Source of the DNA: Lysobacteraceae bacterium UBA6001
GTDB lineage: Bacteria; Pseudomonadota; Gammaproteobacteria; Xanthomonadales; Xanthomonadaceae
DNA length: 36,232 nt
Direction of reading: 5' to 3'
Assembly (NCBI GenBank): GCA_002429615.1
Contig: DJAN01000288.1
Coordinates: 1-36,232, forward strand
Each line of letters starts with the position of its first letter. The stretch's first letter is position 1. A program made the position numbers and the translations under genes. The notes under the pieces were generated by a model. The model searched no databases. It had not been told where the DNA came from and saw nothing but the letters and a program-made list of their open reading frames with translations. Shown here piece after piece: positions 18,580-26,555 of this stretch.

Positions 18580-19352
18580 TCAAGGACGCCGCCGCGCTGG
18601 CGCGGATGGCGGAAGCCGGCGCGTTGCTGGCGCAGGTGTTCGATGCGCTCGGCCGGCTGAAGCTGGAAGGCATGAGCACGCTGGAGATCAACGACTTCGT
18701 CGAGCGGATGATCGTGGAGGAGCTGCAGGCACGTCCGGCCAGCAAGGGGCAGTATGGCTTTGGCTACGTGCTCAACAGCTCGATCGACGATGTGGTGTGC
18801 CATGGCGTGCCGTCGCGCGATGACGTGCTGCGCGGCGGCCAGATCGTCAACCTCGACATCACGCTGGAAAAGCACGGCTACATCGCCGATTCCAGCACCA
18901 CCTACCTGGTGGGCGAGGTGGACTACGCCGCCCGCCGGCTGGTGTCGGCCACCTACCAGGCGATGTGGAAAGGCATCGCCGCGGTGCGGCCCGGCGCACG
19001 GCTGGGCGATATCGGCCATGCCATCTCGCATTACGCACGCGCGCAGGGCTACAGCGTGGTCAAGGAGTACTGCGGCCATGGCATTGGCCGCGAGATGCAC
19101 GAAGACCCGCAGGTGCTGCATTACGGCCGCCCCGGCACCGGGCAGGTGCTGCAGGAAGGTATGACCTTCACCATCGAGCCGATGATCAACCAGGGCCGCG
19201 CGGCGATCCGCGCGCATCCGGACGAATGGCCGGTGTATACCCGCGACGGCAAGTTGTCCGCGCAGTTCGAACACACCGTGGCGGTGACGCGCACGGGCGT
19301 GCAGGTGCTGACGCTGCGCGCCGGTGAGAAGCCGCTGTGCCGGTTGGGGTGA
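18576..19352 (+). CDS. map: Type I methionine aminopeptidase
   Basis: This 258-residue cytosolic metalloprotease removes the initiator methionine from nascent proteins. All dinuclear metal and catalytic residues are present: H76 (VCHGVP), D94 (NLDIT), D105 (IADSS), H168 (YCGHGIG), E201 (FTIEPM) and E232 (QFEHTV). The GTG start overlaps the stop of the ParD-like gene, so translation is coupled. Organisms of this type usually carry a separate housekeeping map next to rpsB, so this is probably a second copy under its own regulator. Nothing is missing or truncated. Confidence 0.94.
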   Translation: MIKDAAALARMAEAGALLAQVFDALGRLKLEGMSTLEINDFVERMIVEELQARPASKGQYGFGYVLNSSIDDVVCHGVPSRDDVLRGGQIVNLDITLEKHGYIADSSTTYLVGEVDYAARRLVSATYQAMWKGIAAVRPGARLGDIGHAISHYARAQGYSVVKEYCGHGIGREMHEDPQVLHYGRPGTGQVLQEGMTFTIEPMINQGRAAIRAHPDEWPVYTRDGKLSAQFEHTVAVTRTGVQVLTLRAGEKPLCRLG

Positions 19353-19582
19353 GTGGGTGGTTGCGGGAGAAAATTCGGCGGGGCGTTAGACGATCCGCGT
19401 TTCGTCATGGCTCCAGATCAATTTGTATTGATGCAGTTTCTCCGTTGACGCGTACAGCGTAGTTCCTCGAAATGTTCCGAGCCCGATGACACGTGATGTT
19501 GTCGGGGATAGACGGCAAGCCCTTGCTCGCAGCGCTGTCGCGAGTGTGCCGTTCTTTCAATCGGACGGAGGAATTGTGCGAT

Positions 19583-20236
19583 ATGAAGAGAGGAAACGCC
19601 CTTCGGCTCGTGATAGCCACGGTTCTCGTCTCAGGGGGTGCGGCGGCTACCGTCGCCTACGCGGGCGGATACTGCACGTTGAGCGCATGCTATGTCTGGG
19701 GAACGGCGCCGCCTGGATGGGGTAGTGGTGGAGGTGGCTCAGGCAGCTTCGACAACACTCAGACGTATGGCCAGCCGGATGCGCAGGCGGTATGCGAAGA
19801 CCTTTCGGGCCATCCCGAGCCAAACTGCAATATCAATAATCCGCCGCCATTGGTCCAGAACGGGTGCGGATCGGCCTCAATCGATGTGCCGGACTTCCTT
19901 GTCTCCTTCACCAATGCCGCTGCAGCAGCCTCATATGGCGGTATTTTCAGGGCTGCCTGTAATAAGCATGATGTTTGCTATGGAACGTCATGGCAAACAA
20001 AGGCTTGGTGTGACGCCGACCTGAAGAACGACATGATCAGATCTGCAAAGGATCGGCTTCCTAACGACGTATATCTGTTCTTTAAGGCCGATGTGGAGAG
20101 GCAGGCAAGCACGTACTCTTCGGGCCTGCAGTGGGGACCTATCGAAGCATTTGTATCGGGTCCGGCTTGGAGTCGCGCACAGATCGACGCCCGCTGCCGC
20201 ACTTGGTCGGATGCGATGAAGTACTACTGCCGTTGA
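19583..20236 (+). CDS. Secreted phospholipase A2-like protein
   Basis: The 217-residue product has a Sec signal peptide (MKRGNALRLV, hydrophobic core, cut after AYA near residue 27). A glycine/serine linker follows, then a cysteine-rich domain. The core NGCGSAS, ACNKHDVCYG (H129-D130 between C126 and C132) and WCDADL matches the PLA2-superfamily active site, with a catalytic His-Asp and disulfide cysteines. PLA2 enzymes hydrolyse the sn-2 ester of phospholipids. It ends 17 bases before the next gene and begins a three-gene operon. The ATG is chosen after GGAGGA; spacing is slightly long. GC is lower than in neighbouring core genes, suggesting acquisition. Enzyme activity is inferred from the motif only. 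Confidence 0.82.
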   Translation: MKRGNALRLVIATVLVSGGAAATVAYAGGYCTLSACYVWGTAPPGWGSGGGGSGSFDNTQTYGQPDAQAVCEDLSGHPEPNCNINNPPPLVQNGCGSASIDVPDFLVSFTNAAAAASYGGIFRAACNKHDVCYGTSWQTKAWCDADLKNDMIRSAKDRLPNDVYLFFKADVERQASTYSSGLQWGPIEAFVSGPAWSRAQIDARCRTWSDAMKYYCR

Positions 20237-20253
20237 CATGCAAGGGACAGGAA

Positions 20254-21069
20254 ATGAATAACAGGGCGGCCGCTCGTGGCGCGATAGGCGCGGTGCTACT
20301 CCTTGGTCTCGGGATGTACGGCTGCGGGCGTGAGGCGCCTAAGCTTGCCGCGGATGATGCCGAAAGCCCTGAAACGCACTCCCTTGAGGAATATGCGGCT
20401 CGAGCAAGGGAGGTTTCACGTTCTGACGCGAGCACGCCGCAGGGCGCACCCAGGATGGTGCCTGTCGGCGTGATCCTATCCGGAGACACCACTGCTGTGG
20501 CGCTGTCGAAGGATGAGCGCAGGTGGCTGGACAGCCACCAGTTTCTTACTCAGGAAGAAGTGGATGACGCCAGGTCGATTCCCGATGAGGTGCTGAAATC
20601 CGCGCGGAGAGACCCGCGTTCGCTGACCATCTGGGGGCTGCGGCTACTGGAGAGGGGGTCGGTGACCTCCGCTGCATCTGTTCTGGAGAATGCTGCTTCG
20701 CAGGGCTCCATCTACGCATACGAGCAGGCGGCTGTTGCCCAGCTCAAGCAATCGATGCGGGAAAATGGCGGTCAGGTCGATACGAACGCCGCGAATGCAT
20801 TTCGCGCCCGTATGGAGGTGGCGAAGATTCTAGGGGATCACCGGGCGGATGCGCTGTTCGCGATGTACGTTCCGGACTACGACACCCAAGGCGGTGCTCG
20901 GACCGTCCAGGAACAGACAACGGAATTCCTCCGTCAACTCGGAGAGGAAGCCCAACTTCAGGGCTTCTCTGCCGCGGGTCCCGATCCGAGGCCTAATGCG
21001 GATCTGTGGGTCAAGCTGCAGAAGTTGCAAGAGGCGGGCGGGGCATCGGAGCCGATCTCGGTCTACTGA
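20254..21069 (+). CDS. Membrane-anchored protein of unknown function, copy A (possible immunity-type protein)
   Basis: This is a 271-residue protein with an N-terminal anchor (about residues 9-22, GAIGAVLLLGLGM) followed by C24. The context MYGC is a poor lipobox, so a lipoprotein is possible but doubtful. A variable, acidic spacer (about 30-68) leads to a conserved helical domain: VPVGVILSGDT, RSIPDEVL, WGLRLLERG, AASQGSIYAYEQAAVAQL and AKILGDHRADALFA, a pattern reminiscent of Sel1/TPR-like helical pairs. It should face the periplasm. A second copy at 22263 is about three-quarters identical over the domain. Position directly after a secreted phospholipase-like gene suggests protection against, or partnership with, that enzyme; this is inference. 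Confidence 0.8.
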   Translation: MNNRAAARGAIGAVLLLGLGMYGCGREAPKLAADDAESPETHSLEEYAARAREVSRSDASTPQGAPRMVPVGVILSGDTTAVALSKDERRWLDSHQFLTQEEVDDARSIPDEVLKSARRDPRSLTIWGLRLLERGSVTSAASVLENAASQGSIYAYEQAAVAQLKQSMRENGGQVDTNAANAFRARMEVAKILGDHRADALFAMYVPDYDTQGGARTVQEQTTEFLRQLGEEAQLQGFSAAGPDPRPNADLWVKLQKLQEAGGASEPISVY

Positions 21070-21938
21070 TGGCTATATCGGCTCGGGCACTCCCGCAGTT
21101 CTCGGCGAGCTCCGACTGGCTCCAGCTTGCGTTTACCCAAATGGGTGAATTGGTGTGTGACGGAGAGGGAATCGAGCTCAACGGATCCGCATTGGCGTGG
21201 GTTGCGGCGCTTCTGATGCACGGAAGTACATTGAGCATTGCTCAATACGTTTCGAATCATCAGGCGCTTGTTCGCAGATACGAGACTGCGCAGGGATTGA
21301 AGCGAGCGCTGTGGTTTCTTCGTCACTCGGGAACTTTCGAAACGTGCCTGGAGAGGGCGATTCCGATGACGGGAAGCCTGGCAAAGATTAGAGCCAGTGC
21401 TAATTGGGTAATGACGCCGAACCCTTATAGTCGCGACTATGCACCGCCGAGTCATGCGGTGGTGAAGGATGCTATGCGACATATTTTTCGCCTGCGTTCG
21501 CCTTGGACCTCGCGGCCGGATCGTACGATGGCACTTTCTTTGTCGACATACCTAACGTTTTTGACGGTCCATCCGTTGGTCGACGGTAACGGGCGAACAT
21601 CAAGAATGCTGCTTTCCGCGGATGCGATGGGTGGGCGTCATTGTGATCCAATTGGGGCGCTTGCCATTCTGTTGTTGAAGGCTCAGCAATCGCAGCCATT
21701 TCACCTGTCGGCAAGATGTGCGAGGGCGGGGGACTTCAATATGCTCGCGAGCTGCTATCGCGAGTCCTTGCGCTTTTCACAGGATCGCCTATCGCCTTTG
21801 CTTGTGTCCCTGGACCGGGTGCCGAGCGATGAGTATGAGCATCAGCTTGAGTGGGTGGGGAGGATTTTTTCGCTTGTCTTTGAAGCCTTCAATCAGGGGG
21901 AGTCTCGAAGCAGCTCGTTCTTCTGCGAGGCATCCTAA
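21069..21938 (+). CDS. Fic-domain protein
   Basis: This 289-residue protein carries the Fic signature HPLVDGNGRTSR (H168 to R179), close to the consensus HPFx[D/E]GNGRxxR, with catalytic histidine and phosphate-binding residues intact. Upstream, TGSLAKIRASANWVMTP and YAPPSHAVVKDAMRHIF correspond to the flap region of Fic proteins. These enzymes usually transfer AMP from ATP to hydroxyl groups of target proteins. No clear S/T-xxx-E-G/N inhibitory helix is seen. The ATG overlaps the previous stop (TGATG), so it is coupled to the anchored protein. GC is visibly lower than in core genes. Whether it is a toxin, modifier or regulator of the operon is unknown. Confidence 0.88.
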   Translation: MAISARALPQFSASSDWLQLAFTQMGELVCDGEGIELNGSALAWVAALLMHGSTLSIAQYVSNHQALVRRYETAQGLKRALWFLRHSGTFETCLERAIPMTGSLAKIRASANWVMTPNPYSRDYAPPSHAVVKDAMRHIFRLRSPWTSRPDRTMALSLSTYLTFLTVHPLVDGNGRTSRMLLSADAMGGRHCDPIGALAILLLKAQQSQPFHLSARCARAGDFNMLASCYRESLRFSQDRLSPLLVSLDRVPSDEYEHQLEWVGRIFSLVFEAFNQGESRSSSFFCEAS

Positions 21939-21944
21939 ACTCGT

Positions 21945-22123
21945 GCGGCAGCATGTCGCCACCACCGGCGTTGGCGAAGAGGATGTCCAGCTTGCCGGCC
22001 TGGCGCGCCATCTACGCGTAGACCGCATCCAGGTCCGCGGCGCCGGGGCGTCCGCACGGATGCCGGTCGCGCGCGGACCAGTCGCCGCAACCGCTGCGTC
22101 CAGCCCGGCCTGCCGGCGGCCCG
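21945..22123 (-). pseudogene. Decayed internal fragment of a short-chain dehydrogenase gene
   Basis: These 179 bases align without gaps to 23597-23775 inside the intact short-chain dehydrogenase gene (for example CGGCAGCATGTCGCC and GGATGTCCAGCTTGCCGGCC), with scattered substitutions. Both ends of the gene are absent. The fragment begins a few bases after the Fic stop codon. It corresponds to the region from the [11 protein letters not shown] helix to the NAG motif and cannot make a functional product. Confidence 0.8.
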
Positions 22124-22262
22124 ATCACTTCTGCGCGGGCGCAGGTTCCCGAAAGCTGATGGACGCTGCTTCAAGCTGATGTGGTGAGCCCACGGAGCAT
22201 GTACGCTTCGAGCCTCCAAGGAGGGCGATGGAAGCCTTCCTATCGCATGCCAGGGAATTGCC

Positions 22263-23078
22263 ATGAACAACAGGGTTGCTGCGGTAACTGCGTTGGTCGC
22301 GATGCTGCTTGTCGGCCTGGGGATGTATGCCTTCAAGCGAGAGGTGAGTGAGCCAGGCGCGGATCGCGCCGACCTGGCCGGGTCGCATGCGCTTGCGGCG
22401 TCCGACGCTGGCGAAGCAGGGGCTCTAACGCCCCCCGCAAGCAGGCTGCCGAGCGGGCCCAGTAATGTGCCGGTGGGCGTGATTCTCTCTGGAGATACGC
22501 GAACCGTCGCCTTGTCCGCGGAGGAACGGGTGTGGCTGGAAAATCATCAGTTTCTCTCCCAGGAAGACATCGATGCGGCGAGGTCGATTCCTGACGAAGT
22601 GCTGCAGGCGGCACGAACAGATCCGCGCGCGCAGACCCTGTGGGGGCTGCGCTTGCTGGAGCGGGGAGAGATCATCCCTGCCGCGACCATCCTGGCGAAT
22701 GCAGCGTCGCACGGTTCCATCTATGGCTACGAACAGGCGGCGGTTGCACTGCTCAAACAATCCATGGAGGCCAGTAACGGTGTCTCCTACACGGATGCCG
22801 CGAACCAGTTTCGCGCACGTATGGAGGTGGCAAAAATCCTGGGCGATCACCGGGCGGACGCATTGTTCGCGACGTACTTTCCGGACTACGACAGCCAAGG
22901 TGGTGCGCGGACGGTGCAGGTGCAGACGACGGAATTCCTGCGCCAGCTTGGAGCGAACGCTCAACTCCAGGGCACCGCTACGGCCGGCCCTGATCCGAGG
23001 CCCAATGCACAGCTGTGGGCCGACCTGCAGCAATTGCAGCAAGCGGGCAATGCATCGGAACTGATCCCGGTTTACTGA
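22263..23078 (+). CDS. Membrane-anchored protein of unknown function, copy B
   Basis: This is a 271-residue paralogue of the gene at 20254, the same length and nearly identical in blocks such as VPVGVILSGDT, RSIPDEVLQAAR, WGLRLLERGE, FRARMEVAKILGDHRADALFA and GGARTVQ-QTTEFLRQLG. The N-terminal anchor (MNNRVAAVTALVAMLLVGLGMYAFKR, shown in parts: MNNRVAAV, then LVAMLLVGLGMYAF) has phenylalanine where copy A has its only candidate lipidation cysteine. The 30-68 spacer differs most. Homology extends about 17 bases upstream of the ATG, including CATGC-AGGGA. No phospholipase-like or Fic gene accompanies this copy, which leaves it as an orphan. Function unknown. Confidence 0.8.
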   Translation: MNNRVAAVTALVAMLLVGLGMYAFKREVSEPGADRADLAGSHALAASDAGEAGALTPPASRLPSGPSNVPVGVILSGDTRTVALSAEERVWLENHQFLSQEDIDAARSIPDEVLQAARTDPRAQTLWGLRLLERGEIIPAATILANAASHGSIYGYEQAAVALLKQSMEASNGVSYTDAANQFRARMEVAKILGDHRADALFATYFPDYDSQGGARTVQVQTTEFLRQLGANAQLQGTATAGPDPRPNAQLWADLQQLQQAGNASELIPVY

Positions 23079-23135
23079 GGGCCGCGCCTTGGCGGCGTAG
23101 CGCGTTGCGGGCGCGCGAGCGCCCCCGCGCCGCCC

Positions 23136-23885
23136 TCAAACCTGCGCCATGCCACCATCGACGAACAGCTCGATGCCATTGATGAAGCTGGCGTCGTCGG
23201 AGGCAAGGAACGCCACCGCGTTCGCCACTTCCTGCGCTTCACCCAGGCGCGCAAGCGGCACCTGCGACGCCAGATGGTCGTACAGGCCCTGGCGCGCCTC
23301 GTCCGGCACCAGGCCACCGAGCCCCGGCGTGCGGATCGGGCCCGGGCTCACCACGTTGACGCGGATGTGGCGATCTTTCAGGTCCAGCGCCCAGGAGCGC
23401 GCGAAGTTGCGTACCGCGGCCTTGCTCGCACTGTAGACGCTGAAGTTCGCCGTGCCCTGGATGGACACGGTGGAGCCGGTGAGGATGACCGAGGCGCCAT
23501 CCACCAGCAGCGGCAGCGCCTTCTGCACGGTGAACAGTACGCCGCGCACGTTGGTGGCGAAGATGCGGTCGAAGTGTTCCTCGGTGATCGCGCCGAGCGG
23601 CAGCATGTCGCCGCCACCGGCGTTGGCGAACAGGATGTCCAGCTTGCCGGCCTGGCGCGAGATCTGGGCGTAGACGGCGTCCAGGTCAGCCGGAACCGAC
23701 GCATCCGCACGGATGCCGGTGGCCTGCGGGCCGATTGCCGCGACCGCGGCATCCAGCTCGGCCTGCCGGCGACCGGTGAGGAAGACCTTGGCGCCGAGGG
23801 TGGCGAGGTGCTGCGCGGTGGCCAGGCCGATGCCGGTGGTGCCGCCGGTGACCAGGGCGATCTTGCCGTTGAAACGAGTGCTCAT
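23136..23885 (-). CDS. Short-chain dehydrogenase/reductase
   Basis: This is a 249-residue classical SDR. The cofactor motif is TGGTTGIG (13-20), NAGGG follows at 88-92, the active-site serine is in LTGSTVS (about 137-139), and Y151 and K155 are in YSASK. The C-terminus ([24 protein letters not shown]) is complete. The start [10 protein letters not shown] is fixed by AAGGAGA. R39-R40 after the second strand (LTGRR) suggests NADP preference. It is divergent from a LysR gene that probably controls it. A 179-base partial copy lies at 21945-22123. Confidence 0.94.
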   Translation of the reverse strand: MSTRFNGKIALVTGGTTGIGLATAQHLATLGAKVFLTGRRQAELDAAVAAIGPQATGIRADASVPADLDAVYAQISRQAGKLDILFANAGGGDMLPLGAITEEHFDRIFATNVRGVLFTVQKALPLLVDGASVILTGSTVSIQGTANFSVYSASKAAVRNFARSWALDLKDRHIRVNVVSPGPIRTPGLGGLVPDEARQGLYDHLASQVPLARLGEAQEVANAVAFLASDDASFINGIELFVDGGMAQV

Positions 23886-23953
23886 GACGTTCTCCTTGTG
23901 GGGCGCTGGGGGAGGTTTCCCGCAGCGGGTGGAAGAACGATAGGACGTTCGCA

Positions 23954-23973
23954 TTACCCGATAAATCGGGCAA
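23954..23973. promoter_or_regulatory. Palindrome between divergent SDR and LysR genes, probable operator
   Basis: CCCGAT-AA-ATCGGG is perfect (23957-23970) and extends to TTaCCCGAT-AA-ATCGGGcAA with one mismatch per arm. It lies 35 bases before the LysR start and 69 bases before the SDR start, the usual place for a LysR binding site. Confidence 0.6.
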
Positions 23974-24007
23974 AATGATAAACACCATGCACAGCAGTGG
24001 ATAATCC

Positions 24008-24928
24008 ATGGCGGCAGTCAACCAGCTGGCGGCGATCCGTGCGTTCGTCCGGGTCGTCGAGACCGGCAGCTTTACCCGTGCGGCTGACTCGCTGGACATG
24101 CCGAACGCGACCTTGAGCAAGCTGGTCCGCGAACTGGAGGCGCATCTGGGGGTACGCCTGCTGCAGCGGACCACGCGCCGGGTGTCGGTGACCGCCGAGG
24201 GGCGCCTGTACTACGAAAAGGCCGGGCGCCTGCTGCGCGACCTTGAAGACGTGGACGCATCGTTCAGTGCCGCGCGCGGCACGCCGCGTGGCCTGTTGCG
24301 GGTGGATGTGGGCGGCTCGACCGCGCGCGATGTGCTCGTGCCCGCGTTGCCGGATTTCCTGGCGCGCTATCCGGACATCCGCATCGAGCTCGGGGTGTCG
24401 GACCGCTCGGTGAACCTGATCAGCGAGAACGTCGACTGCGTGATCCGCGGCGGCCCGCTCGATGACTCCTCGCTGGTCGCCCGCCATCTGGGTGATGCGC
24501 CCCTGATCACCTGTGCCAGCCCCGCCTACCTCAAGGCGTTTGGCGTGCCCGCCTATCCCGAAGAGTTGCGCAATGGCCATCGGCTGGTCAGCTACGTGTT
24601 GTCTTCCAGCGGACGCGCGGTGCCGTTCCGCTTCCGTGGCGAAGCGGGACTTGTCGAGATCAAGCCGGAGCATCGGGTCGGCATCAATGAAAGCAATGCG
24701 CACCTGGCGGCGGCGATTACGGGGCTCGGGCTGGTGCAGACCTTCACCTATGCGGCGGATGACGCGTTGCGCGACAAGCGACTGGTCGAGGTACTGAAGG
24801 CCTGGCGGCCGCCGCCGTATCCCTTCCATGTGGTCTATCCCGAAAGCCGGCATGTGACCCACCGGCTGCGGGTGTTCATCGACTGGTTGGTGGAGACGTT
24901 GCCGCCGCGGCTGGCGGGCAGGGGCTGA
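24008..24928 (+). CDS. LysR-family transcriptional regulator
   Basis: This is a 306-residue LysR regulator of the group that begins with an acidic, short N-terminus ([20 protein letters not shown]). The helix-turn-helix is at about residues 8-65 ([23 protein letters not shown], then [15 protein letters not shown]). The effector domain follows ([20 protein letters not shown]) and ends with [18 protein letters not shown]. It is divergent from the SDR at 23136-23885 with a palindrome between them, so it likely regulates that gene. Effector unknown. Confidence 0.94.
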   Translation: MAAVNQLAAIRAFVRVVETGSFTRAADSLDMPNATLSKLVRELEAHLGVRLLQRTTRRVSVTAEGRLYYEKAGRLLRDLEDVDASFSAARGTPRGLLRVDVGGSTARDVLVPALPDFLARYPDIRIELGVSDRSVNLISENVDCVIRGGPLDDSSLVARHLGDAPLITCASPAYLKAFGVPAYPEELRNGHRLVSYVLSSSGRAVPFRFRGEAGLVEIKPEHRVGINESNAHLAAAITGLGLVQTFTYAADDALRDKRLVEVLKAWRPPPYPFHVVYPESRHVTHRLRVFIDWLVETLPPRLAGRG

Positions 24929-24937
24929 GCTGTCACG

Positions 24938-24962
24938 GCAGTGGCGCTGGGCCCGCCACTGC
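24938..24962 (+). terminator. Hairpin after the LysR gene
   Basis: Nine-base perfect arms GCAGTGGCG and CGCCACTGC enclose a 7-base loop, 10 bases after the stop codon of the LysR gene. A short TTT follows. Termination is a reasonable inference. Confidence 0.5.
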
Positions 24963-25105
24963 GGATTTCCCCGCAGCGCCGAAGGCTGGCCTTGTGAGCC
25001 AAGGCGCAATGCGGTATCCAATGGCCCGTTGCCATCAGGCCGAGGTAATCATGGACGATTCGGAGGACGCGACATGCGAACCCCCGCTGTAGTGGGACGC
25101 TCGCC

Positions 25106-25930
25106 ATGAAGATACTGCTCGTGCTGATCATCATGGTCGCCAACTGCGCGGGGCTGTTCTTCGTGTCGTTGCTGGCGGCAGGCGGCGACGGCAGCTCCGA
25201 CGGCATCAGGAAGGTGCTTGCCTTTGGCGGGGTTTGGCTTCTGGTGGCTACGCTGCTCTCGCTGATGCTGGCGATCAGGGGGCGCGGAACGGCGTCGATC
25301 CTGGTCGCCGTCCTGACGCTGCCGGCCGGCTGCGCCATCAGTCTTGTCGTCGCTGCCGCCATGCATACGCATGCGCTCGCCAAGCCCAGTTCGCCGGCGT
25401 TCCTGGCGTTGTGCAGGACGGCGGGGGTCACCCTGCATGCCGCACCCGCAGCGCCAGTGACTTCGATCGCCTATAGCTGGGATGACCCGTATCCGCCGAA
25501 GTTCAATTTCTTCGCCGTGGACAAGCGGGGCAATGCCCGGCAGCTTGCTGCGGGGCTGCTCTATAAGGAGCCTCGCCCCCTTGAGTTCACGGAGACCCGG
25601 AATGCAGCGGCGGCAAGTGATGGCGCTCGTGGCTACGCACAGCGGCATCTGCGCGACGGCGCCACCACCTGGACCGCGGTGATGACTGCTGAGGCACAGG
25701 TGGCGTACAAATCGACACCATTGACACAGGTGGGCCTGGAGCCTGGGACCATCCAATACGACATTGTCGTGAGCGATCGCCGCGATGGGCGTCTATTGGG
25801 CTCACTGCGTTACTTCATCAACGAAGACCGACGGCGAGCCTGTGGCACCACCTCGGAGGGTGTCATGAGTGAGGTCGCATTCGTTTCCCGGGCCATCGGG
25901 TTGAAGCCGATGCCCTCGCCGAGCCCCTAG
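25106..25930 (+). CDS. Membrane protein of unknown function
   Basis: The 274-residue product has three hydrophobic N-terminal segments: about 2-24 (KILLVLIIMVANCAGLFFVSLL), 37-56 (VLAFGGVWLLVATLLSLML) and 62-86 (TASILVAVLTLPAGCAISLVVAAA). The soluble domain of about 185 residues that follows contains YSWDDPYPPKFNFF, then strands such as TIQYDIVVSDRRDGRLLGSLRYFINED. The PLTQVG-EPGTIQYDIVV-D-RDG-LL-SLRYF pattern suggests a beta-rich domain, but I do not recognise a family. No operon partner is evident; the YCII gene starts about 100 bases downstream. Confidence 0.78.
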   Translation: MKILLVLIIMVANCAGLFFVSLLAAGGDGSSDGIRKVLAFGGVWLLVATLLSLMLAIRGRGTASILVAVLTLPAGCAISLVVAAAMHTHALAKPSSPAFLALCRTAGVTLHAAPAAPVTSIAYSWDDPYPPKFNFFAVDKRGNARQLAAGLLYKEPRPLEFTETRNAAAASDGARGYAQRHLRDGATTWTAVMTAEAQVAYKSTPLTQVGLEPGTIQYDIVVSDRRDGRLLGSLRYFINEDRRRACGTTSEGVMSEVAFVSRAIGLKPMPSPSP

Positions 25931-26028
25931 GCGGCAGTCGTGTATCGCCCGGCGGCGATGTGACGATGTGCCGTCGATTCCGGGCTGGCGCGTTCGTCGT
26001 CTCTGTACTCCACACCGCAGGATCGTTG

Positions 26029-26400
26029 ATGAAATACCTGGGACTTGCCTACTTCACCCCTGAAAAGATGGCTGCCATGACACCGGAGCAGGTGAAGGCG
26101 CTGGTCAGCCAATGCCCCGCCCTGGACGAGAAGATGCGCGCCACCGGCAAGGTGAGGGTGTCCGCCTCGCTGGGCGACCTGGAGGGATGGCGCACACTGC
26201 TGCCGCGCGGCGGCGGGACGCAGGTCGTCGACGGCCCCTATACGGAATCGAAGGAGCTGGTGGGCGGGCTCTTCATCATCGAGGCCGACAGCCATGAAGA
26301 GGCGCTGCATATCGCCTCCCTGCATCCGGCCGCGACGCTGGGCGAAACGAGCGGCTGGGCGGTGGAGCTCATTCCGATTGAGTTCTATCTCGGCGGGTAG
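26029..26400 (+). CDS. YCII-related (DGPF-domain) protein
   Basis: This 123-residue protein has a dimeric alpha/beta-barrel fold of the YCII family. The family signature is seen as QVVDGPYTESKELVGGLFIIEADSHEEAL. MKYLGLAYFT at the start and VELIPIEFYLGG at the end match the usual boundaries, and AGGA precedes the ATG. Members are small proteins of uncertain chemistry, often next to sigma factors or stress genes; no sigma-factor gene is visible here. Confidence 0.9.
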   Translation: MKYLGLAYFTPEKMAAMTPEQVKALVSQCPALDEKMRATGKVRVSASLGDLEGWRTLLPRGGGTQVVDGPYTESKELVGGLFIIEADSHEEALHIASLHPAATLGETSGWAVELIPIEFYLGG

Positions 26401-26555
26401 AGCCGCGGAAGCCCATCGGCAGCCCTCAATAATTCACGCGAACTGCCGATAAGGCAGATATCGCGTGGAACGTCAGTGGCTGTTGCTTGCTCTGATGTCG
26501 CATCCGCTGAGATCGCACTCGGCGAGCATGGCGCACCGTCAACAGGGAAGTGGGC

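Noticed and set aside
19405..19620. Minus-strand frame of 71 codons ending YAVRVNGETASIQIDLEP
   Set aside because: The C-terminal part looks protein-like and could be a gene remnant, but the start region overlaps the signal peptide of the phospholipase-like gene and no family is recognised; too weak to call.
20254..23078. Type IV secretion (X-Tfe/X-Tfi) effector-immunity pair, as in Xanthomonas and Stenotrophomonas
   Set aside because: The phospholipase-like protein has its own Sec signal and no glutamine-rich C-terminal XVIPCD-like domain, so delivery by that route is not supported.
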